A stretch of 43,613 nucleotides of DNA from Schlesneria paludicola DSM 18645 (GTDB lineage Bacteria > Planctomycetota > Planctomycetia > Planctomycetales > Planctomycetaceae): positions 1-43,613 of the forward strand of contig CAMBQP010000018.1 in the NCBI GenBank assembly GCA_945869955.1, given 5' to 3'. Numbering within the stretch: the stretch's first letter is position 1; every line of letters begins with the position of its first letter. Below the pieces are notes generated by a model that made no database searches, was not told the origin of the DNA, and saw nothing but the letters and a program-made list of their open reading frames with translations. Positions 9,475 to 18,012 of this stretch are shown piece by piece. Made by a program: the position numbers and the translations under genes.

Positions 9475-11088
9475 TCAATGATTAAACAAAAACTCAGAAC
9501 TGTTCAGGAGCGCCCAGAACAGATCGGCCAGCGCCTGTTTGGAATTCTTCGAGGGCCCTCCCGAGTCAATATATTTCGTCAATCGCTCTTGCTCTGCAGC
9601 AGTCGGTTTGCGCGTCAGCGCGGCCAGAAACAGGGCTTCAATCCGATCCGGGGTCTTCATCCGGGGAAACTCGGCGATCGCGGTGAGTGTGACACTTTGT
9701 TCGAGACTCGTCGCACTCGCAGTGAACGAACCATTCATCAGGGCCAGTGCCTGCAGAATCGAGGTTTGCCGTTCCGTCGGAGAATTATTATCGGGAGCAA
9801 ACAATTCTAAAAACTCGGCCCGCGGACCCGTCTGATTGAACTGGAACGGCTGCTGTTGCTGAAACGATTCAAGATGCCCGACCGCCACCGCGATCGAATC
9901 GAATAATTGCTCGCCCGTTAACCCCTGCACCGCCATGCGGGAAAAGTGCTGCGGCTCGGTTTGCGAGCGATGCGTCTGCCGGCTGGACCTCTGGTAGGTC
10001 TTCGAAGTCGTGATCGCACGAATCAGATATTTCAGGTCAAAGTCATGGGCCGCAAAGTCGGCAGCCAGCTCCTCCAAAAGCTCGGGATGACTCGGAACAT
10101 TTGCCCCACCAAAATCGTCAATCGGCTCGACAATTCCCACCCCAAAAAAATGACCCCAAATCCGGTTCACAGCCGATCGCGCGAAATAGGGGTTTCGACG
10201 AGCGGTCATCCAATCGGCGAGCGTTCGACGGGAACTGACCTTGGATCGCCACTGCGGCTGTGTCCCATCCAGATAGGTCGCCTGAACCACGGTTTCCTGT
10301 TCCGGAATCGTTAATTCTCGACGATCAAAGACCTCTTTGACCTGGCCAATAAAGTCGTCATTCCGCGTGGTCCGCTCGATCCCCGCAAAAAACGCCGCAT
10401 AGCCCCAAAACTGCTCTTGTTTCCAGGCATCGTAAGGATGATGGTGACACTGGGCACATTCAATCCGAATCCCCAGAAACATCCGTGATGTCGCCGCCGC
10501 CAGATTTTCCGGCTTGATCTGCTTGGTCGTGAAGAACGCGATGGGCGAAAGCGTATTCGCGTTCTGTAGCGTGGCATTCATCCCGCGATCACCCGCCAGC
10601 GGCGTTGTCATGATCTCGTACACCAGCGCGTTGTAGTGTGTGTTGTTCGCCAAATGCTGACGCAGCCATGACTCAAAACCCGGTCGCAGGGCCATCCCCT
10701 GCAGGTCGGTCGCGGATTCGGGCATCATCACCCGCGTCCAGAAATGACTGAAGTGGGTGATGTAATGGGGGCTTTCCAGCAATTGATCGACAAGCAACCT
10801 GCGCTGGTCTGGCGATTCCCCCTGCAGAAATTTCCGAACTTCTGCGACCGGCGGAATTGAACCCGCCACATGCAACGAAACACGCCGCAGGAATTCGGCA
10901 TCCTCCGCGAGCTCGGCCGGGGTCACCCCATCAGAATCCCATTTGGCCGCAATCCGCCGGTCGATCATATCCGCCAAGTCTTGCACATCATCGGCAAAGG
11001 CAAGCGGACTGAACCAACAACACAGAGCGACACCAATCCAGGCCCGTATGACTGGATCCCAGCAGAAACGAGGCCGTTGATTTGACAT
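9475..11088 (-). CDS. DUF1549/DUF1553 planctomycete secreted protein, short form
   Basis: The start is chosen at 11088 (MSNQRPRF) because GGAGG lies about 9 bp upstream and a signal-like hydrophobic segment (VIRAWIGVALCCWFSPLAFA) follows; the frame is open farther up to 11211. The protein has 537 residues. The DUF1549 part (about 35-240) ends in RIECAQCHHHPYDAWKQEQF, a CxxCH heme-c-like motif. The DUF1553 part (about 290-500) has RTLADWMTARRNPYFARSAVNRIWGHFFG and later LALMNGSF. Unlike the long forms, no N-terminal PSCyt1 cytochrome domain is present. It pairs with the DUF1501 gene 131 bp downstream. Function is unproven; the context suggests an envelope polymer-processing or redox role. Confidence 0.94.
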   Translation of the reverse strand: MSNQRPRFCWDPVIRAWIGVALCCWFSPLAFADDVQDLADMIDRRIAAKWDSDGVTPAELAEDAEFLRRVSLHVAGSIPPVAEVRKFLQGESPDQRRLLVDQLLESPHYITHFSHFWTRVMMPESATDLQGMALRPGFESWLRQHLANNTHYNALVYEIMTTPLAGDRGMNATLQNANTLSPIAFFTTKQIKPENLAAATSRMFLGIRIECAQCHHHPYDAWKQEQFWGYAAFFAGIERTTRNDDFIGQVKEVFDRRELTIPEQETVVQATYLDGTQPQWRSKVSSRRTLADWMTARRNPYFARSAVNRIWGHFFGVGIVEPIDDFGGANVPSHPELLEELAADFAAHDFDLKYLIRAITTSKTYQRSSRQTHRSQTEPQHFSRMAVQGLTGEQLFDSIAVAVGHLESFQQQQPFQFNQTGPRAEFLELFAPDNNSPTERQTSILQALALMNGSFTASATSLEQSVTLTAIAEFPRMKTPDRIEALFLAALTRKPTAAEQERLTKYIDSGGPSKNSKQALADLFWALLNSSEFLFNH

Positions 11089-11530
11089 AGTTTTCAGCCT
11101 CCATTGAAGTCCCACCGCGTAACAGGGGCTTCTCGTCGTGTGGATCCCGCTTCGCATCGAACATGGGGCGAATCCACAACCACTCGGCAAATCCACCGAT
11201 TCTCCCCTCATTCATTAACAGACGGAACGTCTGATTTGTCAAGGCTGTTTCCGAGGGACCTCTGGTTTCCCCCACCCCGTGACCACCCCGTGACCACCCC
11301 GTGACCAGGCGGTGACCAGGCGGTGACCACGTGCGGCAGGGGATTCCCGTGGGCCAGGCGAATTCCGTTTCCTTGCCGATCGAGGCCTGTATGAGGCCTG
11401 TAGGCTGTTCGATTCTGTGCAGGATCAGTAGATTAAACCCTTGACCCATGTCGGTCGTCAGTCGATTGCCGACTGCGGATTTGACGCGAGAACTTGGGAC
11501 CATTTTTCCGCCAGCCAGGGACGAAATTCG
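11089..11530. other. Divergent intergenic region
   Basis: These 442 bp separate the minus-strand DUF1549/DUF1553 gene from the plus-strand PQQ-propeller gene and should hold both promoters. I cannot assign -35/-10 boxes with confidence. The only clear structure is the 11-bp tandem repeat at 11274-11328. Confidence 0.6.
11274..11328. repeat. 11-bp tandem repeat, five units
   Basis: Three copies of accccgtgacc are followed directly by two copies of aggcggtgacc, all in register with the core GTGACC, then a partial unit ending in acgtg. The unit of 11 bp is close to one helical turn, so the cores lie on one face of the DNA. It sits in the divergent promoter region. Confidence 0.9.
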
Positions 11531-12739
11531 ATGCTGCTCGAACTTTTGACCGTTTGTGTTTTGTCGACAGGGGATTGGCCTCAGTTCCGCGGTCCGAATT
11601 CGGACGGCCACGCCGCAGGCCCCGCGACTCCCGTCGTCTGGTCTGACACCGAAAATGTGGCCTGGAAAACCCCCATCCCCGGTTTGGGCTGGTCTTCACC
11701 CGCGATCGTCGGTGACCGCGTGTATCTCACCACCGCCGTTCCCGTTGGAGACGGGCTGTCGCTGCGCGCCTTGGCCCTCGATGCCAAAACGGGAAAAATC
11801 GTCTGGGAACGGGAAGTGCGGACCATCGAAAAAGCCCCCGCCATTCATACGAAAAATAGTCACGCCAGCCCGACCCCGGTAGTTCGCGATGACGCCGTCT
11901 TTGTCCACTTTGGTGCCCAGGGGATGGCACGACTCGCCGCCAGTGACGGAACGTTGCAGTGGGTCAACACCGAATTGCAGTACCCTCCGATGCATGGCAG
12001 TGGTGGTTCACCCGTGCTGCACGATGGAAAACTGGTCGTCGTCTGTGACGGCAGCAAAAATCCGTTTGTCGCCGCCGTCGATGCGACCACCGGCAAAGTT
12101 GCCTGGAAAAAGCCCCGCTCGGTCGAGGCCCGTATCAGCCATTCCTTCGTCACCGCCACCGTCGCGATGGTCAACGGAAAGCCCCAAGTGATGGCTCCTG
12201 GACCCGATCACTTTGCGGCGTACGATCTTGAGAGTGGCAAGGAATTGTGGAAAGTGATGGCCCCCGGCTGGTCCGTCGTTCCCCAGCCGACACTCGCCCA
12301 TGGCCTGGTGATTTACAACCATGATTATGACAACCCGGAGCTGATCGCAATCAAGTTAGGCGGATCTGGAGATGTCACCGAATCACACGTTGCCTGGCGA
12401 CTCAAACGGGGTGCGCCGAGCACCCCGTCTCCCCTGCTCGTCGGTGACGATCTGTACTTTGTCTCGGACGCCGGGATCGCTTCGTGTGTCGATGCAAAAA
12501 CCGGAGATCGCCACTGGATGGAACGCCTTGGCGGCAACTTTTCCGCCTCGCCGGTCTATGCTAATGGACAGGTGCTGTTTCTGAACGAGACGGGAGTTGC
12601 GACCTGGGTCAAACCGGCCCATGAATTCGAAGCGGTGGGCAAGAACGAAGTCCCTGGCCGAACATTTGCCACCCCCGCCTTCAGTCGCGGTGCGATGTAC
12701 TTGCGAACCGACGAATACCTGTACAAAATCGCTCAATAA
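11531..12739 (+). CDS. Secreted PQQ-like beta-propeller repeat protein
   Basis: The start at 11531 (MLLELLTVCVLSTGDW) has AGGGA 8 bp upstream; the frame is open for 30 more codons upstream without a comparable site. The protein has 402 residues. After a very short hydrophobic leader comes WPQFRGPNSDG, the entry motif of planctomycete PQQ_2 propeller proteins. Blade-type repeats follow: ALDAKTGKIVWEREV, AVDATTGKVAWKKP, AYDLESGKELWKVM and CVDAKTGDRHW, all matching the tryptophan-docking pattern. No quinoprotein dehydrogenase catalytic residues are evident, so it may be a BamB-like scaffold rather than an enzyme. It converges on ribonuclease PH with 31 bp between stops. Confidence 0.92.
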   Translation: MLLELLTVCVLSTGDWPQFRGPNSDGHAAGPATPVVWSDTENVAWKTPIPGLGWSSPAIVGDRVYLTTAVPVGDGLSLRALALDAKTGKIVWEREVRTIEKAPAIHTKNSHASPTPVVRDDAVFVHFGAQGMARLAASDGTLQWVNTELQYPPMHGSGGSPVLHDGKLVVVCDGSKNPFVAAVDATTGKVAWKKPRSVEARISHSFVTATVAMVNGKPQVMAPGPDHFAAYDLESGKELWKVMAPGWSVVPQPTLAHGLVIYNHDYDNPELIAIKLGGSGDVTESHVAWRLKRGAPSTPSPLLVGDDLYFVSDAGIASCVDAKTGDRHWMERLGGNFSASPVYANGQVLFLNETGVATWVKPAHEFEAVGKNEVPGRTFATPAFSRGAMYLRTDEYLYKIAQ

Positions 12740-12770
12740 ACCCCTGACACGAAACCCTGACTTAAAACCT

Positions 12771-13526
12771 TTAACAGATCAGCATTTGTTCGAGCGGAGG
12801 CCAGTCGGTCCCCAGGGCGTCACGCTGCAATCGTGTCAACTGCTCGATCCCTCGCGCGGCGAGGTCGAGCTGTTGATTCAACAGCTCACGGGAAAAGGGC
12901 TTTCCTTCCGCAGTCCCCTGCACCTCGATGAATGCCCCCGTACCACTCATCACCACATTCAGATCGACTTCCGCTGTACTGTCTTCGATGTAATCCAGGT
13001 CGAGGACCGGTGTCCCCTGGACGACCCCCACACTCACGGCAGCAATACTTCGCTCGATCACCAGGCGATCGGCAGGAAGCTCGTGACGAATCGATGCGAT
13101 GGCATCACACAACGCGATAAACCCGCCGGTGATACTGAGGGTCCGCGTCCCGCCGTCGGCTTCGAGCACGTCACAATCGATGGCGATCGTTCGTGCCCCC
13201 AACGCCTGGAAATTGACTGCGGCACGCAGGCTGCGGCCGATCAGGCGCTGAATCTCGCTCGAACGTCCGTCGAGTTTTTCTCGTTCGCGTCGTTTTCGGG
13301 GCGAGGTACTGCCGGGCAACATCGAGTATTCTGCCGTGAGCCAACCCGAGACGGTCGCAGGATCTGCTGCGGCTTTCCAGGGGGGGAGTGAGCTCTCGAT
13401 GCTGGCCGTACAGAGCACGGTCGTGCGACCGGCCTGAATCAGTACGCTTCCCGGTGCGGCACCGGTGAAATGTCGTTGCACGCGAATCGGCCGTAAGTCG
13501 TGGGGCTGTCGTTGATCGTGTCGCAT
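12771..13526 (-). CDS. rph: Ribonuclease PH
   Basis: The start at 13526 ([14 protein letters not shown]) matches the family N terminus; the frame remains open to 13595 but that extension is unlike the family. The protein of 251 residues is normal length. Recognisable parts are [80 protein letters not shown] and the C-terminal [21 protein letters not shown]. RNase PH is a phosphorolytic 3'-5' exoribonuclease that trims the 3' ends of tRNA precursors, as a hexamer in the cytoplasm. The phosphate-binding GGTRT motif is intact, so it should be active. Confidence 0.97.
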   Translation of the reverse strand: MRHDQRQPHDLRPIRVQRHFTGAAPGSVLIQAGRTTVLCTASIESSLPPWKAAADPATVSGWLTAEYSMLPGSTSPRKRREREKLDGRSSEIQRLIGRSLRAAVNFQALGARTIAIDCDVLEADGGTRTLSITGGFIALCDAIASIRHELPADRLVIERSIAAVSVGVVQGTPVLDLDYIEDSTAEVDLNVVMSGTGAFIEVQGTAEGKPFSRELLNQQLDLAARGIEQLTRLQRDALGTDWPPLEQMLIC

Positions 13527-13704
13527 GCTTTTCTCGAAGATTCCGTAAATGGAAACAGGGAAAGGATCGTAACCGGGAAAAAAAAGGATCGCCAACGTTT
13601 GCGTCTGGCGCGGACAACAAACTGCCGTCGTGAGAATGCTCTCGTGAGTGTGGCGTCAGTCACGCGAATTCGGTCATCGCTCAAATTCTCGCAATCACCA
13701 CCCA

Positions 13705-16026
13705 TCATTCGACAAAGAGAAACTCGTTCGCGTTCAAGAGGGCATGACAGAGATCCGAAATCGCTGCGTCACTCGCCTCGAGGCTCGCCTCTGGCGATGA
13801 CGAGGGACTCTTCTCAGCAGCGTGGGCTGACGTGTGAGTAATCACCTGCTGTTGTGCCCGGATAAACGTCAGGGCACTCGCAACTTCTGTATCGGTTGCC
13901 GGACGGCCAAAACTGGTTTGCCAAGCGCGCTGAATCACGGCAGCGGGGTCCGCGGAGTTCGCTTCCCGCTGGGCTCGCTGGCCCAATTGTTGTGCGGCGC
14001 GCAACACAATCCGGTTATTCAGCAACATCAGTGCCTGCGGGGCAATCGTGGTTCGCGTTCGGCTACCACAAGCCTCGTGCATATCCGGAAAATCAAAGGC
14101 GGCCATCATCGGATAGGGCAAATTTCGCTTGGCAAAAATGTAAACCGACCGCCGCACCTGCTCGGCCGGTTCGCTCACTTTCCATTCGTAACTGCTGAAA
14201 TTTGGCGGCAATTCCGGACGCGTACCGGGACCATACATCGAATCATTCAACTGACCCGAGGCCATCAGCCACGCATCTCGAATCCGTTCCGACGACAGAC
14301 GCTGACGCGGAAAATACGAATACGCCGGAGCATCGCCCCACGCTGTGGCCAAAATCTCACCCGTGGCAGGCTCGCTTCGATCCGTTTGAGACCCCTGCCG
14401 ATACGTCGCTGAGTGGACGATCTGACGATGCAGCAACTTCGACCCGAACCCGCGTGCCATGAATTCACTCGTCAGCCAGTCCAGCAGTTCCGGGTGAGTC
14501 GGCAGTGGTGTCTGCGTCCCAAAGTCATTCGCGTTCGAGACCAAACCCCGCCCAAAATGACCCTGCCACAGCCGGTTCACCCACACGCGATGCGTCAGGG
14601 GATGATCCGACGACGCCAGCCATCGCGCCAGCTCAGAACGTCGTCCCGAGGAACGGTCCGAGGGGGGTAAAATCACCGGGGGTGTTGAAGTTGATCCGCG
14701 ACGCAAAATGACCGGAAAGTCGGGTTCGAGGACCTCTCGTGGTTTGTCGTAGCTTCCCGAATCCAACCGACAGGTGATGGGAGGGGTATTCGTCAGTTCC
14801 GCAACCGCCATGACACTCGCTTCCCGGCTCGGCTGTGGCCGCCGACCTTTGGCTTCCGCCAGCAGTGCCAGCACTTCGTCGCGGCGCACTTTCGCGGCGT
14901 CCTCCAGATGCTTGGAAATCTCGTCCTCTTTCACTCCCATCTGCCGGACAGTCCAGAACGCCAGTTGCCGCTGCATCGTCGTCCGATCTTCTGCAGGAGT
15001 ATCGAGCGCTTGCAGCACCTCGAACGGAAACTTCATCCGACGATCACCCTGCATCTTGGTTCGTGCGGGTTGCTCCAACGCGTTCAGTTCGTGCCGCAGT
15101 GAGGCTGTTTCCGCCAGCCACTGACGCTCGGCCCGGCGGTAGTCCTCGAGTTGTGACAAGGTCCCCACCGGGACTTTGTCTTCCAGGACGATCCCGGAAA
15201 AAAAGGCTTGTAGCTGGTAAAAGTCGGTCTGCAGCAGCGGGTCAAATTTGTGATCGTGACACTGGGCACAGCCGATCGACAGCCCCAGAAACACCGCACC
15301 GACATTTCCGGTCAGGTCGTCCAGCGAAGTTTGTCGGGCCAGCAAAATGTTGGAAGCATTGCTTTCATCGGGCCACATCCGGCAGTACCCGGTTGCAGCC
15401 AGCGATTCGACATCGTCGGGAAATAATTCATCCCCCGCGATCTGATCCAGCATGAACCGATCAAACGGCAGATCCCGGTTATAAGCGCGAATCACATAGT
15501 CGCGGTAGGTATACGCGGTTGGGCGGAGCGGATCCTCTTTGAATCCCGCCGTCTCGGCAAATCGGACCACATCGAGCCAGTTGCGTCCCCAAGCCTCGCC
15601 ATAATGAGGATGACTGAGCAACCGATCGGTGAGACGTTCGTAGGCATCGGGGGATGTATCCGCAAGAAACGCCGCCACCTCGTCCGGTGTCGGTGGTAAA
15701 CCTGTGAGGTCGAAGGTGACTCGTCGCACTAACGTCAATCGGTCCGCAGGTGCCGTAAACGCATGCGAACTTGACTGTAGCTTCGCCAGAATAAACGCAT
15801 CGATCGGATTTTGCAGGCCCGCGACGCCAGAGAAATCCCCCCCCCGCACGCCATCCGGTATCGAACCACGTTGAACGGACTGAAAAGCCCAATGCTTCGA
15901 GCCGGATTTCGGATCACTCGTGTTCGGACCCGTGTCAGACGCGGTGACGGTTCCGCCGTAAACCAGCAATCCCGCTACGATCAGGCAGAACAAACCCTGC
16001 CAACTCCAGGCCGCTCGATGACGCAT
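13705..16026 (-). CDS. DUF1549/DUF1553 planctomycete secreted protein
   Basis: The 773-residue protein has a signal peptide (WQGLFCLIVAGLLVYGGTVTAS). The DUF1549 domain (about 65-285) includes RVTFDLTGLPPTPDEVAAFL, WGRNWLDVVRFAETAGF and the CxxCH motif SIGCAQCHDHKFDPLLQTDFYQL. A linker with a coiled-coil-like Glu/Arg-rich stretch follows. The DUF1553 domain (about 455-745) includes RSELARWLASSDHPLTHRVWVNRLWQGHFGRGLV and EACGSRTRTTIAPQALMLLNNRIV. No PSCyt1 cytochrome domain precedes it. Like the other copy at 9475-11088 it is predicted to be exported; substrate and redox role are unknown. Here there is no DUF1501 partner next door, which is less common. Confidence 0.95.
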   Translation of the reverse strand: MRHRAAWSWQGLFCLIVAGLLVYGGTVTASDTGPNTSDPKSGSKHWAFQSVQRGSIPDGVRGGDFSGVAGLQNPIDAFILAKLQSSSHAFTAPADRLTLVRRVTFDLTGLPPTPDEVAAFLADTSPDAYERLTDRLLSHPHYGEAWGRNWLDVVRFAETAGFKEDPLRPTAYTYRDYVIRAYNRDLPFDRFMLDQIAGDELFPDDVESLAATGYCRMWPDESNASNILLARQTSLDDLTGNVGAVFLGLSIGCAQCHDHKFDPLLQTDFYQLQAFFSGIVLEDKVPVGTLSQLEDYRRAERQWLAETASLRHELNALEQPARTKMQGDRRMKFPFEVLQALDTPAEDRTTMQRQLAFWTVRQMGVKEDEISKHLEDAAKVRRDEVLALLAEAKGRRPQPSREASVMAVAELTNTPPITCRLDSGSYDKPREVLEPDFPVILRRGSTSTPPVILPPSDRSSGRRSELARWLASSDHPLTHRVWVNRLWQGHFGRGLVSNANDFGTQTPLPTHPELLDWLTSEFMARGFGSKLLHRQIVHSATYRQGSQTDRSEPATGEILATAWGDAPAYSYFPRQRLSSERIRDAWLMASGQLNDSMYGPGTRPELPPNFSSYEWKVSEPAEQVRRSVYIFAKRNLPYPMMAAFDFPDMHEACGSRTRTTIAPQALMLLNNRIVLRAAQQLGQRAQREANSADPAAVIQRAWQTSFGRPATDTEVASALTFIRAQQQVITHTSAHAAEKSPSSSPEASLEASDAAISDLCHALLNANEFLFVE

Positions 16027-16302
16027 GATATCTCATCTCCTGATCGGGCAGGGGAAAACGCTTTTTGGCAAATCGGGTCAACGCGAATCGGATCGACATT
16101 GATCGATCAATCCCCCAGAATATATCGGCGATGTTGCCGTGAGAAAACTGCGAAGTCCAAATTCCGGAAAAAAGCCCCGGCAAAAACGGCGGGGCGAACT
16201 GTTTTTGCTGCCGCTTGCGATGTTTGGCCCATTCTGCGATCTTTTTGACGTTTTCATAATTTCCTATTCACAGTTTCCTGATCCGCACCCCGAGGTTTCG
16301 TC

Positions 16303-17172
16303 ATGCGCCTTGCCAAGCTCCGTCTTGCCGATTGTTCCCTGCGTGTTGCCCTGGTCGAGGACAATGGGCAATTCCGTTTGCTCGACCTGCTGCAAGTCGA
16401 TCATGCTCGCTCGCTGATGGACATCCTGCACTCCCCCGATCCGATTGGACTGGCCCGATTTCTGGTCGATACCCGCGCCCCGCTGCTCGATCCACGTCTG
16501 GTCACGGTTGTCGCCCCCATCGATCGTCAGGAAGTCTGGGCGGCCGGTGTGACCTATAAGCGAAGTCAGGTCGCCCGGATGCAAGAATCCGAATCGGCGG
16601 CGACGCACTACGACAAGGTTTATACCGCCCCACGACCCGAGATCTTCTTCAAAGCGACTCCCAACCGCGTTTCCGGACCGGGTGAACCGCTCCGCGTCCG
16701 TGCGGACAGCAACTGGAGCGTTCCGGAACCCGAACTCGCCCTGGTGATCTCGCCCACGAAAAAACTGGTCGGCTTTACCGTCGGCAATGATATGTCCGCC
16801 CGCGATATCGAAGGGGAAAACCCGCTCTATCTTCCTCAAGCCAAAGTTTATAACGGCTGTTGTGGACTCGGTCCCTTCGTCCTGATCCCCGAATCCCCGG
16901 TCGATCGGGCCGCGACCAAAATCCGCCTCCGCATCGATCGGGGTGGCTCGACCGTCTTCTCAGGAGAAACCGATCTCAGCCAAATGAAACGGGAATTCCC
17001 CGAACTGATCGACTGGCTAACCCGAGAAAACGACCTCGCCACCGGGGCGTTCCTCCTCACCGGCACCGGTGTTGTTCCCCCCGATGATTTCACGCTGCTC
17101 GATGGGGATGTCTCGAGTATCGAAATCACCGGTATCGGCACCTTGACCAATCCGATCGTGAAAGCAAGCTAA
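16303..17172 (+). CDS. Fumarylacetoacetate hydrolase-family protein (AraD1-like)
   Basis: The protein has 289 residues. The C-terminal two thirds carry the FAH fold: the metal-binding pair E142 and E144 in PEPELALVIS, then GFTVGNDMSARDIEGENPLYLPQAKVYNGCCGLGPFVLIP, the family's hydrophobic core and oxyanion region. This layout matches the AraD1-type subgroup that acts on 2-keto-3-deoxy sugar acids or related 2-oxo acids with a divalent metal in the cytoplasm. The true substrate cannot be read from sequence. A GAGG lies about 8 bp before the ATG. An enoyl-CoA hydratase-like gene follows 75 bp downstream, so the two may be co-transcribed, though a palindrome lies between. Confidence 0.9.
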   Translation: MRLAKLRLADCSLRVALVEDNGQFRLLDLLQVDHARSLMDILHSPDPIGLARFLVDTRAPLLDPRLVTVVAPIDRQEVWAAGVTYKRSQVARMQESESAATHYDKVYTAPRPEIFFKATPNRVSGPGEPLRVRADSNWSVPEPELALVISPTKKLVGFTVGNDMSARDIEGENPLYLPQAKVYNGCCGLGPFVLIPESPVDRAATKIRLRIDRGGSTVFSGETDLSQMKREFPELIDWLTRENDLATGAFLLTGTGVVPPDDFTLLDGDVSSIEITGIGTLTNPIVKAS

Positions 17173-17188
17173 CCAACCCAGTTTTCAA

Positions 17189-17226
17189 CGGCAGTACACT
17201 GCCGCTGACAACTGACAACTGACAAC
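17189..17226. repeat. Palindrome plus 7-bp tandem repeat between genes
   Basis: A perfect inverted repeat CGGCAGT-ac-ACTGCCG (17189-17204) is followed at once by three copies of tgacaac (17206-17226). The 2-nt loop is too tight for a simple RNA hairpin without opening the top pair. It could be a weak terminator or the trace of a dispersed element; no T-run follows. Confidence 0.8.
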
Positions 17227-17247
17227 TCCTTTCTTTAAGCCCCAACC

Positions 17248-18012
17248 ATGCTCTTGGTCGAACACGAATCCGGAGTTACCCGACTCACCCTGAATCGGCC
17301 CGAGCGACGCAATGCCTTGTCCGAGGCGATGCTGACAGAGCTAGGGACGGCCCTGGAACAGATCGCGGTGGATTCGTCCGTCCGCGTGGTGGTGCTCGCC
17401 GCTGCGGGCCCCGTCTTCTGTTCGGGGCACGATCTGGGGGAAATGGTCGGTCGGTCGGAAGCCGATTATCAGTCGCTGTTCACCCGCTGTTCACGCGTCA
17501 TGCAGCAGATCCGACAACTTCCTCAACCGGTGATCGCGCGGGTTCAGGGGCTCGCCACCGCCGCCGGTTGCCAACTGGTCGCCGCCTGCGATCTGGCGGT
17601 GGCCGTGACCGAAGCGCGGTTCGCGACTCCAGGGGTCAAAATCGGGCTGTTCTGCTCGACACCGATGGTTCCGCTGGTTCGAGCGGTTCCTCCGAAAGTC
17701 GCGATGGAAATGCTACTCACCGGAATTCCCATCTCGGCCGAACGCGCGCTCGTCGTGGGACTGATTAACCGCGTCGTTCCCGCATCCGAATTGGACGCGG
17801 CCGTTCAGGAGCTGACCGCCGCGATCGTCGCCAGCAGTCCAATGACCATTCAACTGGGAAAACGGGTCTTCTACGATCAATTGCTGCTGGACGAAGCCAC
17901 CGCCTACGAACAAGCGACGTATACAATGACCGCCAACGCCGTGAAACACGACGCCCAGGAAGGAATCTCGGCCTTCCTGCAGAAACGCCCCCCCCAATGG
18001 AAAGGGGAATAG
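17248..18012 (+). CDS. Enoyl-CoA hydratase/isomerase-family protein lacking usual catalytic glutamates
   Basis: The 254-residue protein has the crotonase fold: [16 protein letters not shown] (N-terminal strand and CoA-site), [10 protein letters not shown] (57-66), [19 protein letters not shown] (101-119) and [19 protein letters not shown] (125-143). Both glutamates used by standard enoyl-CoA hydratases are replaced: Q109 in AAGCQL and G129 in TPGVKIG. The SGHDL motif and these changes resemble the ECHDC3-like subgroup, whose reaction is not settled. The oxyanion-forming glycines appear to be kept, so CoA-ester binding is likely, but hydration is doubtful. The stop overlaps the start of the next gene by 16 bp. 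Confidence 0.92.
   Translation: MLLVEHESGVTRLTLNRPERRNALSEAMLTELGTALEQIAVDSSVRVVVLAAAGPVFCSGHDLGEMVGRSEADYQSLFTRCSRVMQQIRQLPQPVIARVQGLATAAGCQLVAACDLAVAVTEARFATPGVKIGLFCSTPMVPLVRAVPPKVAMEMLLTGIPISAERALVVGLINRVVPASELDAAVQELTAAIVASSPMTIQLGKRVFYDQLLLDEATAYEQATYTMTANAVKHDAQEGISAFLQKRPPQWKGE

Noticed and set aside
13834..14412. Long plus-strand frame opposite the second DUF1549/DUF1553 gene
   Set aside because: It lies wholly antisense to a well-supported gene and has no family motifs.
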